Positions 1 to 11,229 of a stretch of 64,000 bases of DNA are shown here, one piece after another. The notes beneath the pieces are model-generated. The model was not told where the DNA came from and ran no database searches. It was given only the letters and a program-made list of their open reading frames with translations. This stretch comes from Citrobacter farmeri (GTDB lineage: Bacteria > Pseudomonadota > Gammaproteobacteria > Enterobacterales > Enterobacteriaceae). Position 1 is the stretch's first letter. Every line of letters begins with the position of its first letter. The stretch is from the NCBI RefSeq assembly GCF_019048065.1, contig NZ_CP077291.1, forward strand, positions 1,488,001 through 1,552,000. Reading direction: 5' to 3'. The position numbers and the translations under genes are program-made.

Positions 1-764
1 TTGACGGCTGGCTGCAGGGAGAAGATGCATTGCCGACAATGCCTTCTGTGGCTTTCGGCGTCAGCTGTGCGCGGGCGGAACTGGAAGATGCCTTGCCAGA
101 GGAGGCGGATTATCGTGCCGCGCCGCTGTGTACCGGGGATCCCGACGATCTGGTGTTACAGCTGGCTGACATGCCTGGTGAAAAAGTGGCGAAGGTGAAG
201 GTCGGGCTGTATGAAGCGGTTCGCGACGGCATGGTGGTCAATTTGCTGCTGGAAGCCATACCGGAACTGCAGTTACGGCTGGATGCTAACCGTGCCTGGA
301 CGCCGCTGAAGGCCCAGCAGTTCGCGAAGTATGTGAACCCGGACTACCGCAACCGCATCGCTTTCCTCGAAGAACCGTGCAAAACGCGTGATGACTCACG
401 TGCCTTTAGCCGGGAAACCGGTATTGCCATCGCCTGGGACGAGAGTCTGCGTGAAGCGGATTTTGCCTTTGAGGCAGAAGAGGGCGTCCGTGCGGTGGTG
501 ATCAAACCGACGCTGACCGGTTCGCTGGAGAAAGTTCGCGAGCAGGTGCAGGCGGCGCATGCGCTGGGGCTGACGGCGGTGATCAGTTCGTCTATTGAGT
601 CGAGCCTGGGCCTGACGCAACTGGCGCGCATTGCCGCATGGCTGACGCCAGATACCATTCCGGGACTGGATACGCTGAGTCTGATGCAGGCACAGCAGAT
701 TCGTCGCTGGCCGGGCAGCACGTTGCCGCTGATTAACGACGACGCACTGGAACGCCTGCGATGA
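1..764 (+). CDS. menC: o-Succinylbenzoate synthase MenC, 5' end outside window
   Basis: MenC dehydrates SHCHC to o-succinylbenzoate in menaquinone synthesis in the cytosol. The reading frame is open from base 3 with no start, so the gene is cut by the window edge; about 253 residues of a roughly 320-residue protein are present. Enolase-superfamily signatures are visible in order: the KVKVG lysine motif, RLDANRAW and FLEEP supplying metal ligands, AWDES, and VVIKPTLTG with the second catalytic lysine. The stop overlaps the start of menE in an ATGA, so the two are translationally coupled as in E. coli. Identity is very secure; only the N-terminus is unseen. Confidence 0.97.
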   Translation, partial: DGWLQGEDALPTMPSVAFGVSCARAELEDALPEEADYRAAPLCTGDPDDLVLQLADMPGEKVAKVKVGLYEAVRDGMVVNLLLEAIPELQLRLDANRAWTPLKAQQFAKYVNPDYRNRIAFLEEPCKTRDDSRAFSRETGIAIAWDESLREADFAFEAEEGVRAVVIKPTLTGSLEKVREQVQAAHALGLTAVISSSIESSLGLTQLARIAAWLTPDTIPGLDTLSLMQAQQIRRWPGSTLPLINDDALERLR

Positions 765-2131
765 CCTTTCCTGACTGGCCGTGGCGTTACTGGCGGCAGG
801 TTCAGGGAGATGCGCCAGCCTTACGCCTGAATGATGACGTACTGAGCTGGCGCGCACTCTGTAACCGGATCGATGCCCTGGCGAGCGGTTTTGCCGCACA
901 GGGCGTCACCGAAGGCAGCGGTGTTATGCTGCGCGCATGGAATCATCCGCAGACCCTGCTGGCATGGCTGGCGCTGTTGCAGTGTGGGGCAAGGATCCTG
1001 CCGGTCAATCCACAGCTTCCCCAGTCCTTGCTGGCGACCCTGTTGCCCGATCTCACGTTGCAGTTTGCGCTGGACCTGGAGGGCGAAAATCCCTTTCCCT
1101 TTCTGGTCTCGCTGGATTGTCAGGACGCTGATGGCCAACATGCTGTCGACTGGCAACCGCAGCGTCTTAGCTCCATGACGCTGACCTCCGGTTCTACGGG
1201 GCTACCGAAAGCGGCGGTCCATACCTGTCTGGCGCACCTTGCCAGTGCTGAGGGTGTGCTGTCGCTAATACCGCTGGCAAAAGAGGATGACTGGCTGCTT
1301 TCTCTGCCGCTGTTTCATGTCTCCGGGCAGGGGATTCTGTGGCGCTGGTTAGTGGCCGGTGCGCGGATGACCGTACGGGATAAACAGCCTCTGGAACAGA
1401 TGCTGGCCGGGTGTACTCATGCTTCGCTGGTGCCGACGCAACTCTGGCGACTGCTGGTAAACCAGACCCCGGTGGCGCTGAAAGCGGTTTTGCTGGGCGG
1501 TGCAGCGATTCCGGTAGCGTTAACCGAGCAGGCGCGCGCACAGGGTATTCGCTGCTGGTGCGGTTACGGCCTGACGGAATTTGCTTCGACGGTGTGTGCG
1601 AAAGAGGCGGATGGTCTGGCTGACGTCGGTACGCCCTTACCGGGACGCGAGGTCAGAATCGTGAATGACGAAGTCTGGCTGCGCGCGGCCAGTATGGCGG
1701 AAGGCTACTGGCGAAACGGTAAACTGGTTCCGCTGGTCAACGACGAAGGCTGGTTCGCCACACGCGATCGCGGTGGGCTGAATGATGGCAAACTGACCAT
1801 CGTCGGGCGTCTGGATAATCTCTTTTTCAGTGGCGGAGAGGGTATTCAGCCGGAAGAGGTGGAACGGGTAATCGTGACTCATCCTCATGTGCTACAGGCA
1901 TTTATCGTCCCGATCGAGGATGCTGAGTTTGGTCATCGTCCGGTGGCGGTGGTTGAATATGACGCTGATGTTTCACAGACCGATCTCAGTGATTGGGTGA
2001 AAGACAAACTGGCGCGCTTCCAGCAGCCGGTATGCTGGCTCTCTCTGCCCGCAGAACTGAAAAGTGGGGGGATCAAAATTTCCCGACGGGCAATTGTTGA
2101 TTGGGTGAATGAAACATTAAGAAAACATTAA
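761..2131 (+). CDS. menE: o-Succinylbenzoate-CoA ligase MenE
   Basis: MenE adenylates o-succinylbenzoate and joins it to CoA, the step after MenC in menaquinone synthesis. The 456-residue product has the ANL-superfamily layout: an AMP-binding loop ([13 protein letters not shown], about residue 140), the YGLTEFAS motif in the middle, the TRDRGG motif (about residue 330) and a small C-terminal lid domain. Length matches E. coli MenE (about 451). The start ATG overlaps the menC stop by 4 bases. No terminator is obvious in the 98 bases before pmrD. Confidence 0.97.
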   Translation: MTFPDWPWRYWRQVQGDAPALRLNDDVLSWRALCNRIDALASGFAAQGVTEGSGVMLRAWNHPQTLLAWLALLQCGARILPVNPQLPQSLLATLLPDLTLQFALDLEGENPFPFLVSLDCQDADGQHAVDWQPQRLSSMTLTSGSTGLPKAAVHTCLAHLASAEGVLSLIPLAKEDDWLLSLPLFHVSGQGILWRWLVAGARMTVRDKQPLEQMLAGCTHASLVPTQLWRLLVNQTPVALKAVLLGGAAIPVALTEQARAQGIRCWCGYGLTEFASTVCAKEADGLADVGTPLPGREVRIVNDEVWLRAASMAEGYWRNGKLVPLVNDEGWFATRDRGGLNDGKLTIVGRLDNLFFSGGEGIQPEEVERVIVTHPHVLQAFIVPIEDAEFGHRPVAVVEYDADVSQTDLSDWVKDKLARFQQPVCWLSLPAELKSGGIKISRRAIVDWVNETLRKH

Positions 2132-2229
2132 TTTCACTTCGCAATTTTGCCAATTGATGCCCATTGCGACTTTGTTTATCTGCTACTGTGTAACGTTATG
2201 TGAACGACCCCGATAAGTAAAGGTAAGCA

Positions 2230-2493
2230 ATGGAATGGCAGGTGAAGAAGTCATGCTATGACAAAACGTCAGGGAAGCATGCATTAGTGTTGAGTGATGC
2301 CGGCGGTTCACTGAAAATGATCGCTGAAGTTCAGTCTGACATTGTTGTGAATGCTGGTGACATCCTTTCCCCGCAGAAGGATGCCCTGTATTCCGTCAAC
2401 CGTGATAATGGGCGGACGGTGAAGATTCTGGATGCCAGGAGCTATACCTGCGATGAGTGGGAGCGCCTGAAAACGATGCTGGTAAAAAAATGA
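2230..2493 (+). CDS. pmrD: Signal transduction connector PmrD
   Basis: PmrD is a small cytosolic protein that in Salmonella binds phospho-PmrA and protects it from dephosphorylation, linking PhoPQ (low Mg2+) to the PmrAB regulon. The 87-residue product begins MEWQVKKSC and has the family's central DAGGSLKMIAEV segment and a C-terminal DEWERLK. It faces the arn operon tail-to-tail with only 3 bases between stops. A PhoP-type half site (TGTTTA, 2173-2178) lies upstream, but the second half is poor, so PhoP control is only inferred. PmrD sequences diverge quickly between genera, and whether this one protects PmrA cannot be read from sequence. Confidence 0.93.
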   Translation: MEWQVKKSCYDKTSGKHALVLSDAGGSLKMIAEVQSDIVVNAGDILSPQKDALYSVNRDNGRTVKILDARSYTCDEWERLKTMLVKK

Positions 2494-2496
2494 ATA

Positions 2497-2883
2497 TCAG
2501 CCTGTTTTCCGCTGTGCGGGCAGAAAGATGAACATCAGTCCGGCCATGATACACGATACGCCCAGTAACGCTTTCAGGGAGAATGCGCCCTGCCAGCCGG
2601 GTAAGGTAATCGACGCCACCCACACCAGCACATAACTCAGACTGAGCAGCGCGTAAGCCTTGCTCAGCGCGAGGTAATGCAGCGCGTTATGCCAGCAGAA
2701 AACCGACAGCAAATAGCCCATTAAGCCCGCGAATAACGCGAGTGTACCGGTATGAACAGAGAACAACGCCGGGATAAACGTCTGCCACTGCGTCATCGAC
2801 GGCAGGTTTGCCATCGCAAAGCCCAGACCCAGTTGCGCGACGGACGTGATGATCACGCTGCACAGTCCCCACAGTAACCCCAT
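2497..2883 (-). CDS. arnF: L-Ara4N-undecaprenol flippase subunit ArnF
   Basis: With ArnE, ArnF is thought to move 4-amino-4-deoxy-L-arabinose (L-Ara4N) undecaprenyl phosphate across the inner membrane. The protein is 128 residues, the family length, with four hydrophobic segments of the EamA/small multidrug-resistance type. I chose the ATG at 2883 because it gives the family length and overlaps the arnE stop by one base (TAATG). The frame is open further upstream, but that part is arnE in another frame. Last gene of arnBCADTEF. Confidence 0.93.
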   Translation of the reverse strand: MGLLWGLCSVIITSVAQLGLGFAMANLPSMTQWQTFIPALFSVHTGTLALFAGLMGYLLSVFCWHNALHYLALSKAYALLSLSYVLVWVASITLPGWQGAFSLKALLGVSCIMAGLMFIFLPAQRKTG

Positions 2884-3218
2884 TACGCCGCGCTCCCCAG
2901 AATAAAAATACCGCAAATGATTAAAGCGATACCCAGCCAGTGACGAAGTGTCACTGGTTCGCGCCAGATTTTCCATGCCAGCAATGTGACCCAGACAAAA
3001 TTCAGGCTGAGCATCGGATAAGCAATACCCACAGGAATGCTCTGCAATACCAGCAGCCACAGCACCATCGCCAGGCCGAGGCAGGCGAGTGCCAGCCCCA
3101 GCCACAGGGTAAGATGGCGTCTTCGCGTACTGGTTGGCACGCGGAGTGTCGCCTGCTTCTGGCATAACTGCCCCGCAACGCTGAGCAGGCTGGCCATCAC
3201 TAAAACCAGCCAGATCAT
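2883..3218 (-). CDS. arnE: L-Ara4N-undecaprenol flippase subunit ArnE
   Basis: ArnE is the partner of ArnF in flipping the L-Ara4N lipid carrier to the periplasmic face. The 111-residue protein has four predicted membrane segments, starting [17 protein letters not shown] and ending in a glycine-rich [14 protein letters not shown] helix. Its start overlaps the arnT stop in an ATGA and its stop overlaps arnF, so translational coupling through the operon end is likely. Confidence 0.95.
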   Translation of the reverse strand: MIWLVLVMASLLSVAGQLCQKQATLRVPTSTRRRHLTLWLGLALACLGLAMVLWLLVLQSIPVGIAYPMLSLNFVWVTLLAWKIWREPVTLRHWLGIALIICGIFILGSAA

Positions 3219-4870
3219 TTGGGATGATACTGAATCAGCACCAGACGCCCCTGGTTGTCTATTGTGTCGGCAGGCGGAATGGCAAGGCGGTTGATGTCTT
3301 CATCTTTCGCGATGGTGAGCACGAGCGTAATAATCCCCTCCTGACGGTGTTGGCTGAGCCAGTCCGCAAAATCGGCATAGGGAATGAACCGGCCTTTGGC
3401 ATCGGGATAGTTAAGGCCATATTTCAGTTCACCTGTTTGTCCATACATTAAGATATCGTCCCGCTTCAGACTCCAGGCCAGACCGGCGGCGACCCCCACG
3501 CTATCGGTAAGAATGTAGCGGCTTGGCGCCAGGTTTTCTCGGGTCATCTCGACAAAAAACTGCGGCTGCTTGGATTCCATCACCCGATCGGGAACCGAAA
3601 AACCAAACAATAACGCCAGCGCCAGCGGGCACAGCGCGGCGTAAACCCAGCGTTTCCCCGTGTTACTCAGCGTATACCAGCCGAAAAAGGTCCACAGGGA
3701 AAAAATACCCAGCGAGCAGAAGACTTTGTATACCTCGATGTGCCCCCAGACCGGCGATTTCAGTGGCCCCCACGGCGAGACGATCAGCGTGGCGATGATC
3801 CCGACGACACCGAACAGAATATTGATCCAGCTATTGATGCGCAGCGCGGCATAGCCTTTTTCCGCAGCATTCAACCCATATCTTGCCATCAGTATCGCGA
3901 GCGGGGCGAAACAGGACAGGATATAAGTGGGTAATTTGCCTTTGGCGATACTGAAGAACACCAGCGGCATCACTACCCAACCGAGCAGATAGAGGGCGCC
4001 GCGCGACTCATCGCGCGCCTGCCAGCCGGTTTTTAATGCTCCCGGAAGCAGAGCAAGCCACGGCAGGCTGCCGGCGATCAGCACCGGCAGATAGTACCAG
4101 AACGGCGCTTTGTGCTGGGCGTCATCCATCGCGAAACGCTGGATATGTTCGACCCAGAAAAAGTAGTGCCAGAAATCGGGTTCACGCTGGGCGATCGCCA
4201 GCCCCCACGGCAGGATGACGGCGACACAACTGATGACCGCTAATCCGCCAAAGAGAAACAGGTCTTTCCAGCGTTTTTGCGCGGCGACCCACGGCAGGAC
4301 ACTGAGCACGGGTACGGCAAGCGCCAGAAAGCCCTTGGTCATGACGCCCATCCCGCAGGTCACGCCCAGCAGCAGGAATCCCACGCTTTTCCCGTGCCAG
4401 GTGGTGGCCTGCATCGCCAGCCAGAAACAGCACAGTCCCGCCATCAGCCAGAGCGCGATCAGCGGATCGAGTACCGCGTAAGTGCCGATACCGTAAACAA
4501 TGAACAACGACAAGAAGATGATGACAGACAACAGCGCGGTACGCGTATCCCGCCATAAGCGCATGGCGAGCCATCCCACCAGCGCGGCGGTTACCAGCGT
4601 CGCAAAAATCGCGCCAGCGCGAACGCCGAAATTGTTCGCACCAAACAGCCATTGCCCGATGCTGTTGATCCAGTATCCGGCTATTGGTTTTTCAAAGTAA
4701 CGCACGCCCAAAAAATGGGGGACGAGCCAGTCACCGGATGCCAGCATCTCGCGACTGATCTCGGCATAGCGCGTTTCATCAGGCTGCCACAGCAGGCGCA
4801 GGTTGATGGGGATGATGTACCAGAACGCGATAAGTGCGATCAGTATCTGATAATAACGGGTGTTCTTCAT
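3215..4870 (-). CDS. arnT: Lipid A 4-amino-4-deoxy-L-arabinosyltransferase ArnT
   Basis: ArnT transfers L-Ara4N from undecaprenyl phosphate to lipid A on the periplasmic side, lowering surface charge and giving polymyxin resistance. The 551-residue protein has the GT83 architecture: about 12-13 membrane helices in the first 400 residues and a soluble C-terminal domain. The N-terminal periplasmic loop carries the acidic motif [15 protein letters not shown]. Start taken at 4870, which gives the family length and an ATGA overlap with arnD; a longer in-frame extension to 4906 exists but lies inside arnD. Regulated with the operon by PmrA. Confidence 0.97.
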   Translation of the reverse strand: MKNTRYYQILIALIAFWYIIPINLRLLWQPDETRYAEISREMLASGDWLVPHFLGVRYFEKPIAGYWINSIGQWLFGANNFGVRAGAIFATLVTAALVGWLAMRLWRDTRTALLSVIIFLSLFIVYGIGTYAVLDPLIALWLMAGLCCFWLAMQATTWHGKSVGFLLLGVTCGMGVMTKGFLALAVPVLSVLPWVAAQKRWKDLFLFGGLAVISCVAVILPWGLAIAQREPDFWHYFFWVEHIQRFAMDDAQHKAPFWYYLPVLIAGSLPWLALLPGALKTGWQARDESRGALYLLGWVVMPLVFFSIAKGKLPTYILSCFAPLAILMARYGLNAAEKGYAALRINSWINILFGVVGIIATLIVSPWGPLKSPVWGHIEVYKVFCSLGIFSLWTFFGWYTLSNTGKRWVYAALCPLALALLFGFSVPDRVMESKQPQFFVEMTRENLAPSRYILTDSVGVAAGLAWSLKRDDILMYGQTGELKYGLNYPDAKGRFIPYADFADWLSQHRQEGIITLVLTIAKDEDINRLAIPPADTIDNQGRLVLIQYHPK

Positions 4871-5769
4871 GGTATGACACTCATTGCTTGCTGGCAGCCT
4901 AACCATCCCTCTCTTCCCGCGATGTTACCGCGTACAATCGCTCCCGACGGTAAGGTATTGAGATCGGCAGGCAGCAGATCCCCAAGCGGACAGAAGGTGA
5001 TGCCCGCCTCTGCGGCACGCTGGAGCAAATCCTCAAACTGGCTATGCCAGGCGCCGCCTTCGACTTCGGCATGGATGGTATACACAGGGGTACCGGTGTC
5101 CTGCTGCATCCGGGAGAGGATCCAGTCGTTGAAATCCTCTGCCTGAACCTCGCGGCCCACCGCTTCGTCCCACGTGGGCAGCGTGACCGGGATTTGCGGT
5201 GTTCCGGGCGAATCAGCCCCGAGAACCGGGCGGAAAGGCATCCTGCCCCGGCAATCGCTGTTGTAACGCAGAGGGAATGCCTCTTTGGCGAGAATCACAC
5301 GCTGGTCAGCGCGCCAGCCTGCGACGGCGGAACAGGTTACCGGCTGACCGGTGATGGCCTCCAGGGCGGTTATCCCGTGTGAAATATCGGCGATCAGCTG
5401 CTGTTCGCTCCACTGAGGGCTCCGGGACTGCCAGGCATGGTGATCCCAGGCGTGCAGCCCCGTTTCATGCAGGCGCGCCGTTTCACGGATAATCTCCGCA
5501 TTTGCGCGGCCGATTTCCTTCCCAGGCCAGGCGGTACCGGCCAGAAGAATATCCCAGCCGTAAAGGGAAACCGCGTTTGAACGCAGCATCTTCCACAGAA
5601 ACTGGGGTTTGATCAGGCGCCAGAGATGGCGCCCCATGTTGTCTGGTCCGACACAGAAGAAAAAACTTGCCCGAATGTGGTATCGGCTCAATGACGCTAA
5701 CAGGCGTGGCACACCGTCGCGGGTGCCACGGAAGGTATCGACATCAATTCGCAAGCCGACTTTTGTCAT
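4867..5769 (-). CDS. arnD: 4-Deoxy-4-formamido-L-arabinose-undecaprenol deformylase ArnD
   Basis: ArnD removes the formyl group from Ara4FN-undecaprenyl phosphate, making the pathway committed before flipping. The 300-residue product has the NodB/polysaccharide deacetylase fold, with the metal-site motifs RIDVDTF near the N-terminus and HAWDHHAW near residue 140. It starts at the ATG that overlaps the arnA stop (ATGA) and ends overlapping arnT. Length is close to E. coli ArnD (296). Confidence 0.96.
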   Translation of the reverse strand: MTKVGLRIDVDTFRGTRDGVPRLLASLSRYHIRASFFFCVGPDNMGRHLWRLIKPQFLWKMLRSNAVSLYGWDILLAGTAWPGKEIGRANAEIIRETARLHETGLHAWDHHAWQSRSPQWSEQQLIADISHGITALEAITGQPVTCSAVAGWRADQRVILAKEAFPLRYNSDCRGRMPFRPVLGADSPGTPQIPVTLPTWDEAVGREVQAEDFNDWILSRMQQDTGTPVYTIHAEVEGGAWHSQFEDLLQRAAEAGITFCPLGDLLPADLNTLPSGAIVRGNIAGREGWLGCQQAMSVIP

Positions 5770-7748
5770 GATGAATGTTCCGTGAGATCCACACTGCGCA
5801 GGAAGAAATCCAGCGTCTCGTCGACCGTTTCGCGCATATCGATGGTCGGTTCCCAGTCCAGGCAACGTTTTGCATTACGGATGTTGGGCTTACGGTGCTC
5901 CACATCCTGATAGCCTTTGCCATAATAGCTGCTGCTTTCAACTACCCGTAACCCGGCAAACGGAGGGAAGTGATTGCGCAGTGGATGTTTGTCGAAACTC
6001 TCCAGCAGCATTTCCGCCAGTTCCTTGATGCTGGCTTCGTTTTCCGGGTTACCGATGTTGATAATTTCACCATCACAGCGGCCCCCAGCGTTTTCGATAA
6101 TCCGGTATAACGCTTCGATGCCGTCACGGATATCCGTAAAGCAGCGCTTCTGTTTACCCCCTTCAATCAGCTTGATCGGCGATCCCTCGACCAGATTGAG
6201 GATCAACTGCGTAATGGCGCGCGAGCTACCAATTCGCGCGGAATTCAGGCTGTCCAGTCGCGGTCCCATCCAGTTGAACGGACGGAAGAGGGTAAAGCGC
6301 AGCCCTTCTTTTTCGCCGTATGCCCAAATGACGCGATCGAGAAGCTGTTTGGACACCGAATAAATCCAGCGCGGTTTGTTGACCGGCCCGACAATCAGAT
6401 TCGAACTGTCCTCATCGAACACGTTGTCGGTACACATTCCGTAAACTTCGGAGGTTGACGGGAAAATAATGCGCTTACGGTATTTCACGCAGTAGCGAAT
6501 GATTTTCAGGTTTTCTTCGAAATCCAGCTCAAAAACGCGCAGCGGGTTGCGGGTATACTCAATGGGGGTGGCAATGGCTACCAGCGGTAGCACCACGTCG
6601 CATTTTTTTACGTGATACTCGATCCATTCAGAATGAATGCTGATGTCGCCTTCCACAAAATGAAAACGCGGGTGGTTGAGGAAGCGACCAATTGCGTCGC
6701 TGCCGATGTCCAGACCATAGATTTCATAATGGTCCTCGCGTAACAGACGTTCGGTAAGATGGTTGCCAATGAAACCATTTACGCCGAGGATCAGCACGCG
6801 GGTGCGGCGTTTGCTGGCAGCCAGCGATGGGGTGTTTAAACGAGAACCCGCAACCAGACCGAGGATTTGTGCTAACTGCGCGCCTTGCACCGTGATGCCG
6901 TTGCCAGCCTGTCCTGTCACCACTTCCAGCGCGCCTTCGGAACAGGCGATCAACAGCGGGGAGACGGAGATGACAGTACCCGGTTGCGCGGTCTGGTTCT
7001 GAGCGTGGACGCGGGATGACCAGATGGTGAATTTCTGCGTACCGGAATAGCTAAACGCACCCGGCCAGGGCGCCGCCACCGCCCGCACCATGTTGTGCAG
7101 CGTCGTTGCCGGTCTGTTCCAGGTCAGGAAGCTGTCTTCGGGCGTGCGGCGACCAAAGTACGTCGCTTCGCTCTCGTTTTGTTGAACGTCGTGTGTCTCT
7201 TTTCGTTCGATGGCCGGTAATGCTTGTTCCAGCACCCGCCGTGCAGTCTGGCAAAGCTTATGATGTAACGTAAAGGCCGTGTCGTCAGACGAGATGGCGA
7301 CGCGCTGTTGCGCGACAATAGCACCCGCATCGGCGCGTTTCACCATGCGATGCAGCGTCACGCCGGTTTCGCTTTCGCCATTCACCAGCACCCAGTTCAG
7401 CGGGGCGCGACCGCGATATTTCGGCAGTAGCGAACCGTGCAGATTGAACGCGCCTGCCGGTGCCAGCGCCAGAATCGCATCGCAAAGCAGATGGCGATAG
7501 TAGAAAGAGAAAATAACGTCGGGAGCGAGTTGACTGATGCGCTCGGCCCAGATCGGATGATTGACGTCATCGGGGGCATAGACCGGGATCCCTGCGTCAG
7601 CCGCCAGGCGAGAAACGGATCCAAAAAACGCGTTTTCTCCCGGATTATCCGCATGCGTAAAAATGGCGGCAATGTCATAGCCGGCGTCGAGCACGGCCTG
7701 AACGCCCAAACATCCCATATCGTGATACGCGAAGACGACGGCTTTCAT
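5766..7748 (-). CDS. arnA: Bifunctional UDP-glucuronate decarboxylase/UDP-Ara4N formyltransferase ArnA
   Basis: ArnA carries out two steps: oxidative decarboxylation of UDP-glucuronate to the 4-keto pentose (C-terminal SDR domain) and N-formylation of UDP-L-Ara4N (N-terminal formyltransferase domain). Length is 660 residues, the same as E. coli. Visible catalytic residues are Asn102, His104 and Asp140 in the first domain, and in the second a [10 protein letters not shown] loop near residue 320 with a YSVSKQ Tyr/Lys pair. ATG at 7748 selected from family length; it overlaps the arnC stop. The open frame upstream of that start belongs to arnC. Confidence 0.98.
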   Translation of the reverse strand: MKAVVFAYHDMGCLGVQAVLDAGYDIAAIFTHADNPGENAFFGSVSRLAADAGIPVYAPDDVNHPIWAERISQLAPDVIFSFYYRHLLCDAILALAPAGAFNLHGSLLPKYRGRAPLNWVLVNGESETGVTLHRMVKRADAGAIVAQQRVAISSDDTAFTLHHKLCQTARRVLEQALPAIERKETHDVQQNESEATYFGRRTPEDSFLTWNRPATTLHNMVRAVAAPWPGAFSYSGTQKFTIWSSRVHAQNQTAQPGTVISVSPLLIACSEGALEVVTGQAGNGITVQGAQLAQILGLVAGSRLNTPSLAASKRRTRVLILGVNGFIGNHLTERLLREDHYEIYGLDIGSDAIGRFLNHPRFHFVEGDISIHSEWIEYHVKKCDVVLPLVAIATPIEYTRNPLRVFELDFEENLKIIRYCVKYRKRIIFPSTSEVYGMCTDNVFDEDSSNLIVGPVNKPRWIYSVSKQLLDRVIWAYGEKEGLRFTLFRPFNWMGPRLDSLNSARIGSSRAITQLILNLVEGSPIKLIEGGKQKRCFTDIRDGIEALYRIIENAGGRCDGEIINIGNPENEASIKELAEMLLESFDKHPLRNHFPPFAGLRVVESSSYYGKGYQDVEHRKPNIRNAKRCLDWEPTIDMRETVDETLDFFLRSVDLTEHSS

Positions 7749-8728
7749 TGTTGGTTTTCCTTTGTTGAATGCAGGCTTTCCGGATGAATAACTTGCTGGA
7801 CGAAATAGCGGGGACGGGCGCGTACATCGTTGTAAATTCGACCGATATACTCGCCGAGTAATCCCATGCCGATGAACTGTGCGCCGATAAAGGTAAACAG
7901 AACGGCAAACAGCATGAATACCCCTTCTGCCGCCCATTGTGGCCCCAGCGTCAGGCGGAGGATGACGAGGAGAATCGACAGGGTAAAGCCGGTGACGGCA
8001 ATGACGCTGCCCAGCAGGCTCAGCATGCGCAGAGGCGTTGTTGTCAGACAGGTCACCAGGTCGTACATCAGGTTAATCAGCCGCATAAAGCTGTATTTGG
8101 AGTCGCCAAATTCACGTTCAGCGTGATGAACGGGGATCTCCGTGGCGCGTCGGGCAAAGATATTCGCCAGAATCGGGATAAAGGTGCTGCGCTCATGGCA
8201 ATGCAGCATGGCATCGATAATGTGACGGCGGTAAGCGCGAAGCATGCAGCCATAGTCACCCATCGCTTTGCCCGTGGTTCTCTGAATCAGATGGTTAATC
8301 ATCTTCGAGGCTGTCTTGCGAAACAGACTGTCCTGACGATTCTGGCGCACGGTGCCGACCACGTCATATCCTTCGTCGGCTTTTGCCACCAGACGTGGGA
8401 TCTCTTCCGGCGGGTTTTGCAGATCGGCATCGAGCGTAATAATCAGGTCGCCGGTGACGTGGCTGAATCCTGCCATGATGGCGGAATGCTGCCCGTAGTT
8501 GCGATTCAGTAAAATCGACACGACGTGGCTGCCTTGCGCTTCGGATGCGTCGATCAACAACTGTGCTGAGCTGTCGCTGCTGCCATCATCAATCAACAGG
8601 ATCTCATAATCTTTTCCCAGACTCTCGCAGGCCGCGGTGGTTCGCCTGAGCAGTTCCGGCAGGCTTTCCTGTTCGTTGTAGACAGGGATCACCACCGATA
8701 CTTTCGTAATCGGAAGGGCTTCAAACAT
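7745..8728 (-). CDS. arnC: Undecaprenyl-phosphate Ara4FN transferase ArnC
   Basis: ArnC transfers formylated L-Ara4N from UDP to undecaprenyl phosphate at the cytosolic membrane face. The 327-residue product has a GT2/GT-A domain ([11 protein letters not shown] at 10-20, [10 protein letters not shown] near 100-109) followed by two C-terminal membrane helices at roughly 235-300. It begins 2 bases after the arnB stop and its stop overlaps arnA. A few residues longer than the E. coli protein (322), at the C-terminus. Confidence 0.97.
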   Translation of the reverse strand: MFEALPITKVSVVIPVYNEQESLPELLRRTTAACESLGKDYEILLIDDGSSDSSAQLLIDASEAQGSHVVSILLNRNYGQHSAIMAGFSHVTGDLIITLDADLQNPPEEIPRLVAKADEGYDVVGTVRQNRQDSLFRKTASKMINHLIQRTTGKAMGDYGCMLRAYRRHIIDAMLHCHERSTFIPILANIFARRATEIPVHHAEREFGDSKYSFMRLINLMYDLVTCLTTTPLRMLSLLGSVIAVTGFTLSILLVILRLTLGPQWAAEGVFMLFAVLFTFIGAQFIGMGLLGEYIGRIYNDVRARPRYFVQQVIHPESLHSTKENQQ

Positions 8729-8730
8729 GG

Positions 8731-9870
8731 TTATTTTCCTGCAATCTGGCGAAGGGCGGTAATAACGCGAGCGGTATCCGCTGGGGTCATATCGGGAAAC
8801 AGCGGTAGCGAGCAAATACGCGCGCTGTTCCATTCGGTATTGGGGAGCGACAGGGCGTTGAAGCGTTCGCGGTAATATTTCTGCGTGTGTGCCGCGCGAA
8901 AATGCAAACCGGTGCCGATCCCCTGGGCTTTGAGCGCCTCCATCAGCCCGTCGCGACTGATGCCGCACCGCTCTTCGTCGGTGCGAATGATAAACAGATG
9001 CCAGGCATGAACGTGGGGCCACGACGGCAGACTCAGCGGCTGAAACGGAAGATCGGTCAGCGCGCGCTGGTACTCTTGAGTGATGGCGGCCCGTCGATGG
9101 TTGAATGTCTCAAGCTTATTCAACTGAACCAGGGCCATCGCCGCGTTAATGTCGGTCAGATTGTATTTGTACCCCGGCGTCAGAACCTCTGCCTGGGGCG
9201 CACGACCCCAGGTCTGGCGGTCATAGGCATCCACGCCGAGTCCGTGGAATTTCAGCATACGCAACTGCCGGGCGAGTTGATCATCATCGGTGACGATGAG
9301 TCCTCCCTCTGCGCAGGTGATATTCTTGATGGCATGAAAGGAGAAGATGGCGGTGCCCCGTGCTCCGACGTGGCGATCCTGATAATAAGTGCCGACCGCG
9401 TGCGCGGCGTCTTCAATAACGGCAATACCGTGACGTTCCGCGAGGGCGTAAATGGCATCCACATCGGCGGGGGCCCCCGCGTAATGGACGGGAATGATGG
9501 CTTTAGTGCGCGGGGTAATGGCGGCTTCAATGTGTTCAGCGGTGACCATCAGCGTGTCGCGGTCGACATCCACCATCACCGGGGTTGCCCCCAACAGCAC
9601 AATCATGTTCAGTGTGGAAACCCAGGTCATTGACGGAGTGATGACTTCATCACCTGCACCGATTCCCAGCGCCATGAGAGCAATATGCATTCCTGCTGTG
9701 GCAGAACTAACGGCAATGGCGTGGTGGTTTCCCGTCAACTGGCAGAACGCCTCTTCCAGTTGCTGATTTTTCGGGCCGGTCGTAATCCATCCAGAATCGA
9801 GAACCGCTTTGATAGCGGCAAGTTCTTCCGTACCTACCGCCGGACGAGAGAAAGGCAGAAAATCAGACAT
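8731..9870 (-). CDS. arnB: UDP-4-keto-pentose aminotransferase ArnB
   Basis: ArnB is the PLP-dependent aminotransferase that converts UDP-L-Ara4O to UDP-L-Ara4N. The 379-residue protein has the DegT/DnrJ/EryC1 fold, with the PLP lysine in [11 protein letters not shown] and the glycine-rich SSATAGMH loop. The start at 9870 follows a good AGGAA site; an in-frame ATG six codons upstream (9888) would add MAEGNI and cannot be excluded. First gene of the operon, about 108 bases downstream of a consensus PmrA box. Confidence 0.96.
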   Translation of the reverse strand: MSDFLPFSRPAVGTEELAAIKAVLDSGWITTGPKNQQLEEAFCQLTGNHHAIAVSSATAGMHIALMALGIGAGDEVITPSMTWVSTLNMIVLLGATPVMVDVDRDTLMVTAEHIEAAITPRTKAIIPVHYAGAPADVDAIYALAERHGIAVIEDAAHAVGTYYQDRHVGARGTAIFSFHAIKNITCAEGGLIVTDDDQLARQLRMLKFHGLGVDAYDRQTWGRAPQAEVLTPGYKYNLTDINAAMALVQLNKLETFNHRRAAITQEYQRALTDLPFQPLSLPSWPHVHAWHLFIIRTDEERCGISRDGLMEALKAQGIGTGLHFRAAHTQKYYRERFNALSLPNTEWNSARICSLPLFPDMTPADTARVITALRQIAGK

Positions 9871-9936
9871 TATATTTCCTTCAGCCATTTGGATACTGCA
9901 AACCTCTTATTTATTGCGTTATAAACAGGAGGCTAA

Positions 9937-9954
9937 ATGAGGATTATCCAGTGA
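9937..9954 (+). other. Possible 5-codon leader frame before ais
   Basis: A perfect AGGAGG (9927-9932) stands 4 bases before an ATG that opens a frame of five codons (M-R-I-I-Q, stop TGA) on the ais strand. It lies 213 bases upstream of ais and antisense to the arnB leader. Nothing shows that a transcript covers it, and such short frames occur by chance. Listed because the ribosome site is unusually strong for non-coding DNA. Confidence 0.2.
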
Positions 9955-9961
9955 TAACCGA

Positions 9962-9994
9962 ATAGTAGTATCTGAATATTAAATTAACCTTAAG
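9962..9994 (-). promoter_or_regulatory. arnB promoter with PmrA box
   Basis: Read on the minus strand, CTTAAG-GTTAA-TTTAAT (9994 to 9978) matches the PmrA consensus YTTAAK-N5-YTTAAK at every defined position. Ten bases later comes TACTAT (9967-9962), a plausible -10 element, so the box sits where a -35 would be, as known for PmrA-dependent promoters. Further TTAA motifs at 9998-10007 may extend the binding region. Ais is divergent and belongs to the same regulon in Salmonella and E. coli. Confidence 0.8.
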
Positions 9995-10149
9995 AATTTA
10001 ACGTTAAGGAAATATATGCTTTTTTAACCACGTTGCATTTGCAATGGCCGAGATTTTCGGGCATTTTCCCCCATAAACGATCATGCCTTTCATTAAGCGG
10101 TACGCCGCAAGGTTATATTTATTTTTGCCGGTATCAAGTGGGGTTTAAT

Positions 10150-10755
10150 GTGTTCGTATTGTCCCAATATTTCGTTAAATACAAAAAATATACGGTTATT
10201 CTCTTATCGGCATTAGCGATCATGGTGGGGCTGGGCAGTCATTTCGCCTGGAGTAGCAACGGTCTACCGAGAATCGATACCCGTACCCTGGAGGTATTGG
10301 CAAAACAGCATCCGGTGGTGGTGCTGTTTCGTCATGCTGAGCGCTGTGACCGGTCAGATAATGCCTGTCTGTCGGACAAAACCGGCATCACTGAGTATGG
10401 GGCGAAACAGGCTCGCGCGCTGGGCACCTCGTTTAGTAAAGAGATTAAAGACTACGATCTGTATGCCAGCGATACGGTGCGCACCATTCAGTCAGCAACC
10501 TGGTTTTCTGCGGGTAAAAAACTGACGGTTGATAAAGGCATGCATGCCTGTGGGCGGGGAACGGGGCAGGCCATTGAGCGCTTAGTAAATAAGTCGGAAA
10601 ATAAAGACGTGGTTATTTTTACTCACAATCATTGTCTGACCTATCTGGCCAAAAATATGCGTGGCGTAAAATTGACGCCAGATTATCTGGACGGTCTGGT
10701 GATGCATGTTGATAAGGGAAAACTCTATCTTGACGGTAAACTGGTATCGCCTTAA
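10150..10755 (+). CDS. ais: LPS core heptose(II)-phosphate phosphatase Ais (PmrG)
   Basis: Ais (PmrG in Salmonella) removes phosphate from heptose II of the lipopolysaccharide core. The product is 201 residues if translation begins at the GTG at 10150, matching E. coli Ais (200). That start follows a weak GTGGGG site; a frame back to 10033 is open but unlike the family. One N-terminal membrane anchor (about residues 12-32) is followed by a histidine-phosphatase-type domain with [10 protein letters not shown] (RHxE catalytic loop) and the FTHNHCLTY motif. Divergent from arnB, it probably shares PmrA control. The exact start is the uncertain point. Confidence 0.9.
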   Translation: MFVLSQYFVKYKKYTVILLSALAIMVGLGSHFAWSSNGLPRIDTRTLEVLAKQHPVVVLFRHAERCDRSDNACLSDKTGITEYGAKQARALGTSFSKEIKDYDLYASDTVRTIQSATWFSAGKKLTVDKGMHACGRGTGQAIERLVNKSENKDVVIFTHNHCLTYLAKNMRGVKLTPDYLDGLVMHVDKGKLYLDGKLVSP

Positions 10756-10773
10756 TCGACATCATGAATAAAA

Positions 10774-10798
10774 GATGACAGCCGCTGTAGCTGTCATC
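10774..10798. terminator. Hairpin between convergent ais and nudI
   Basis: A perfect 9-base stem (GATGACAGC / GCTGTCATC) with a 7-base loop lies between the stops of ais and nudI. On the minus strand the A-rich stretch before it (AATAAAAGATG on +) gives a short U run, so it could end nudI transcription; on the plus strand the U tract is weak. Confidence 0.6.
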
Positions 10799-10803
10799 AG
10801 ACT

Positions 10804-11229
10804 TTATAATAACCCTTTCAGGGTTAAGGTTTTCACTGTCGCAACGTTTAAATCGTATTTCGGTAAATCTTCCGGCTTGACCCAGGCAAACGCCTTGAAC
10901 TCTTCATTGATATGCACTTCGCGATTGGCGGCGGTGCAGTCAAAAATCAGGTAAATCATATAAATTTCTTCCTGACTGCCATCGGGGTAGGTTTTAGTGC
11001 GGATATCGTCACTGAAGGTCCAGGGTTTGATGTCAGTCAGAACCAGCGCTGTGCCCAGTTCTTCGCGAATCTCACGGCGCAGGGCCTCTTCAATACGTTC
11101 TCCCGGCTCAACGCCACCGCCAGACAGCGCCCATTGACCCGGGAAAACCCCTCGATCGTCGGCCATCTGGCACAGGAGATAACTTCCCGCATTCTGTATT
11201 AAGGGGCAAACAATAGTCCTTTGACGCAC
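10804..11229 (-). CDS. nudI: Nucleoside triphosphatase NudI
   Basis: NudI is a Nudix hydrolase that prefers pyrimidine deoxynucleoside triphosphates. The Nudix box is seen as [22 protein letters not shown] (about residues 38-59), the standard GX5EX7REUXEEXGU pattern. Starting at the GTG at 11229 gives 141 residues, the E. coli length, beginning (V/M)[12 protein letters not shown]. An upstream in-frame ATG (11289) would add 20 unrelated residues. It converges with ais across a hairpin. Confidence 0.93.
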   Translation of the reverse strand: MRQRTIVCPLIQNAGSYLLCQMADDRGVFPGQWALSGGGVEPGERIEEALRREIREELGTALVLTDIKPWTFSDDIRTKTYPDGSQEEIYMIYLIFDCTAANREVHINEEFKAFAWVKPEDLPKYDLNVATVKTLTLKGLL

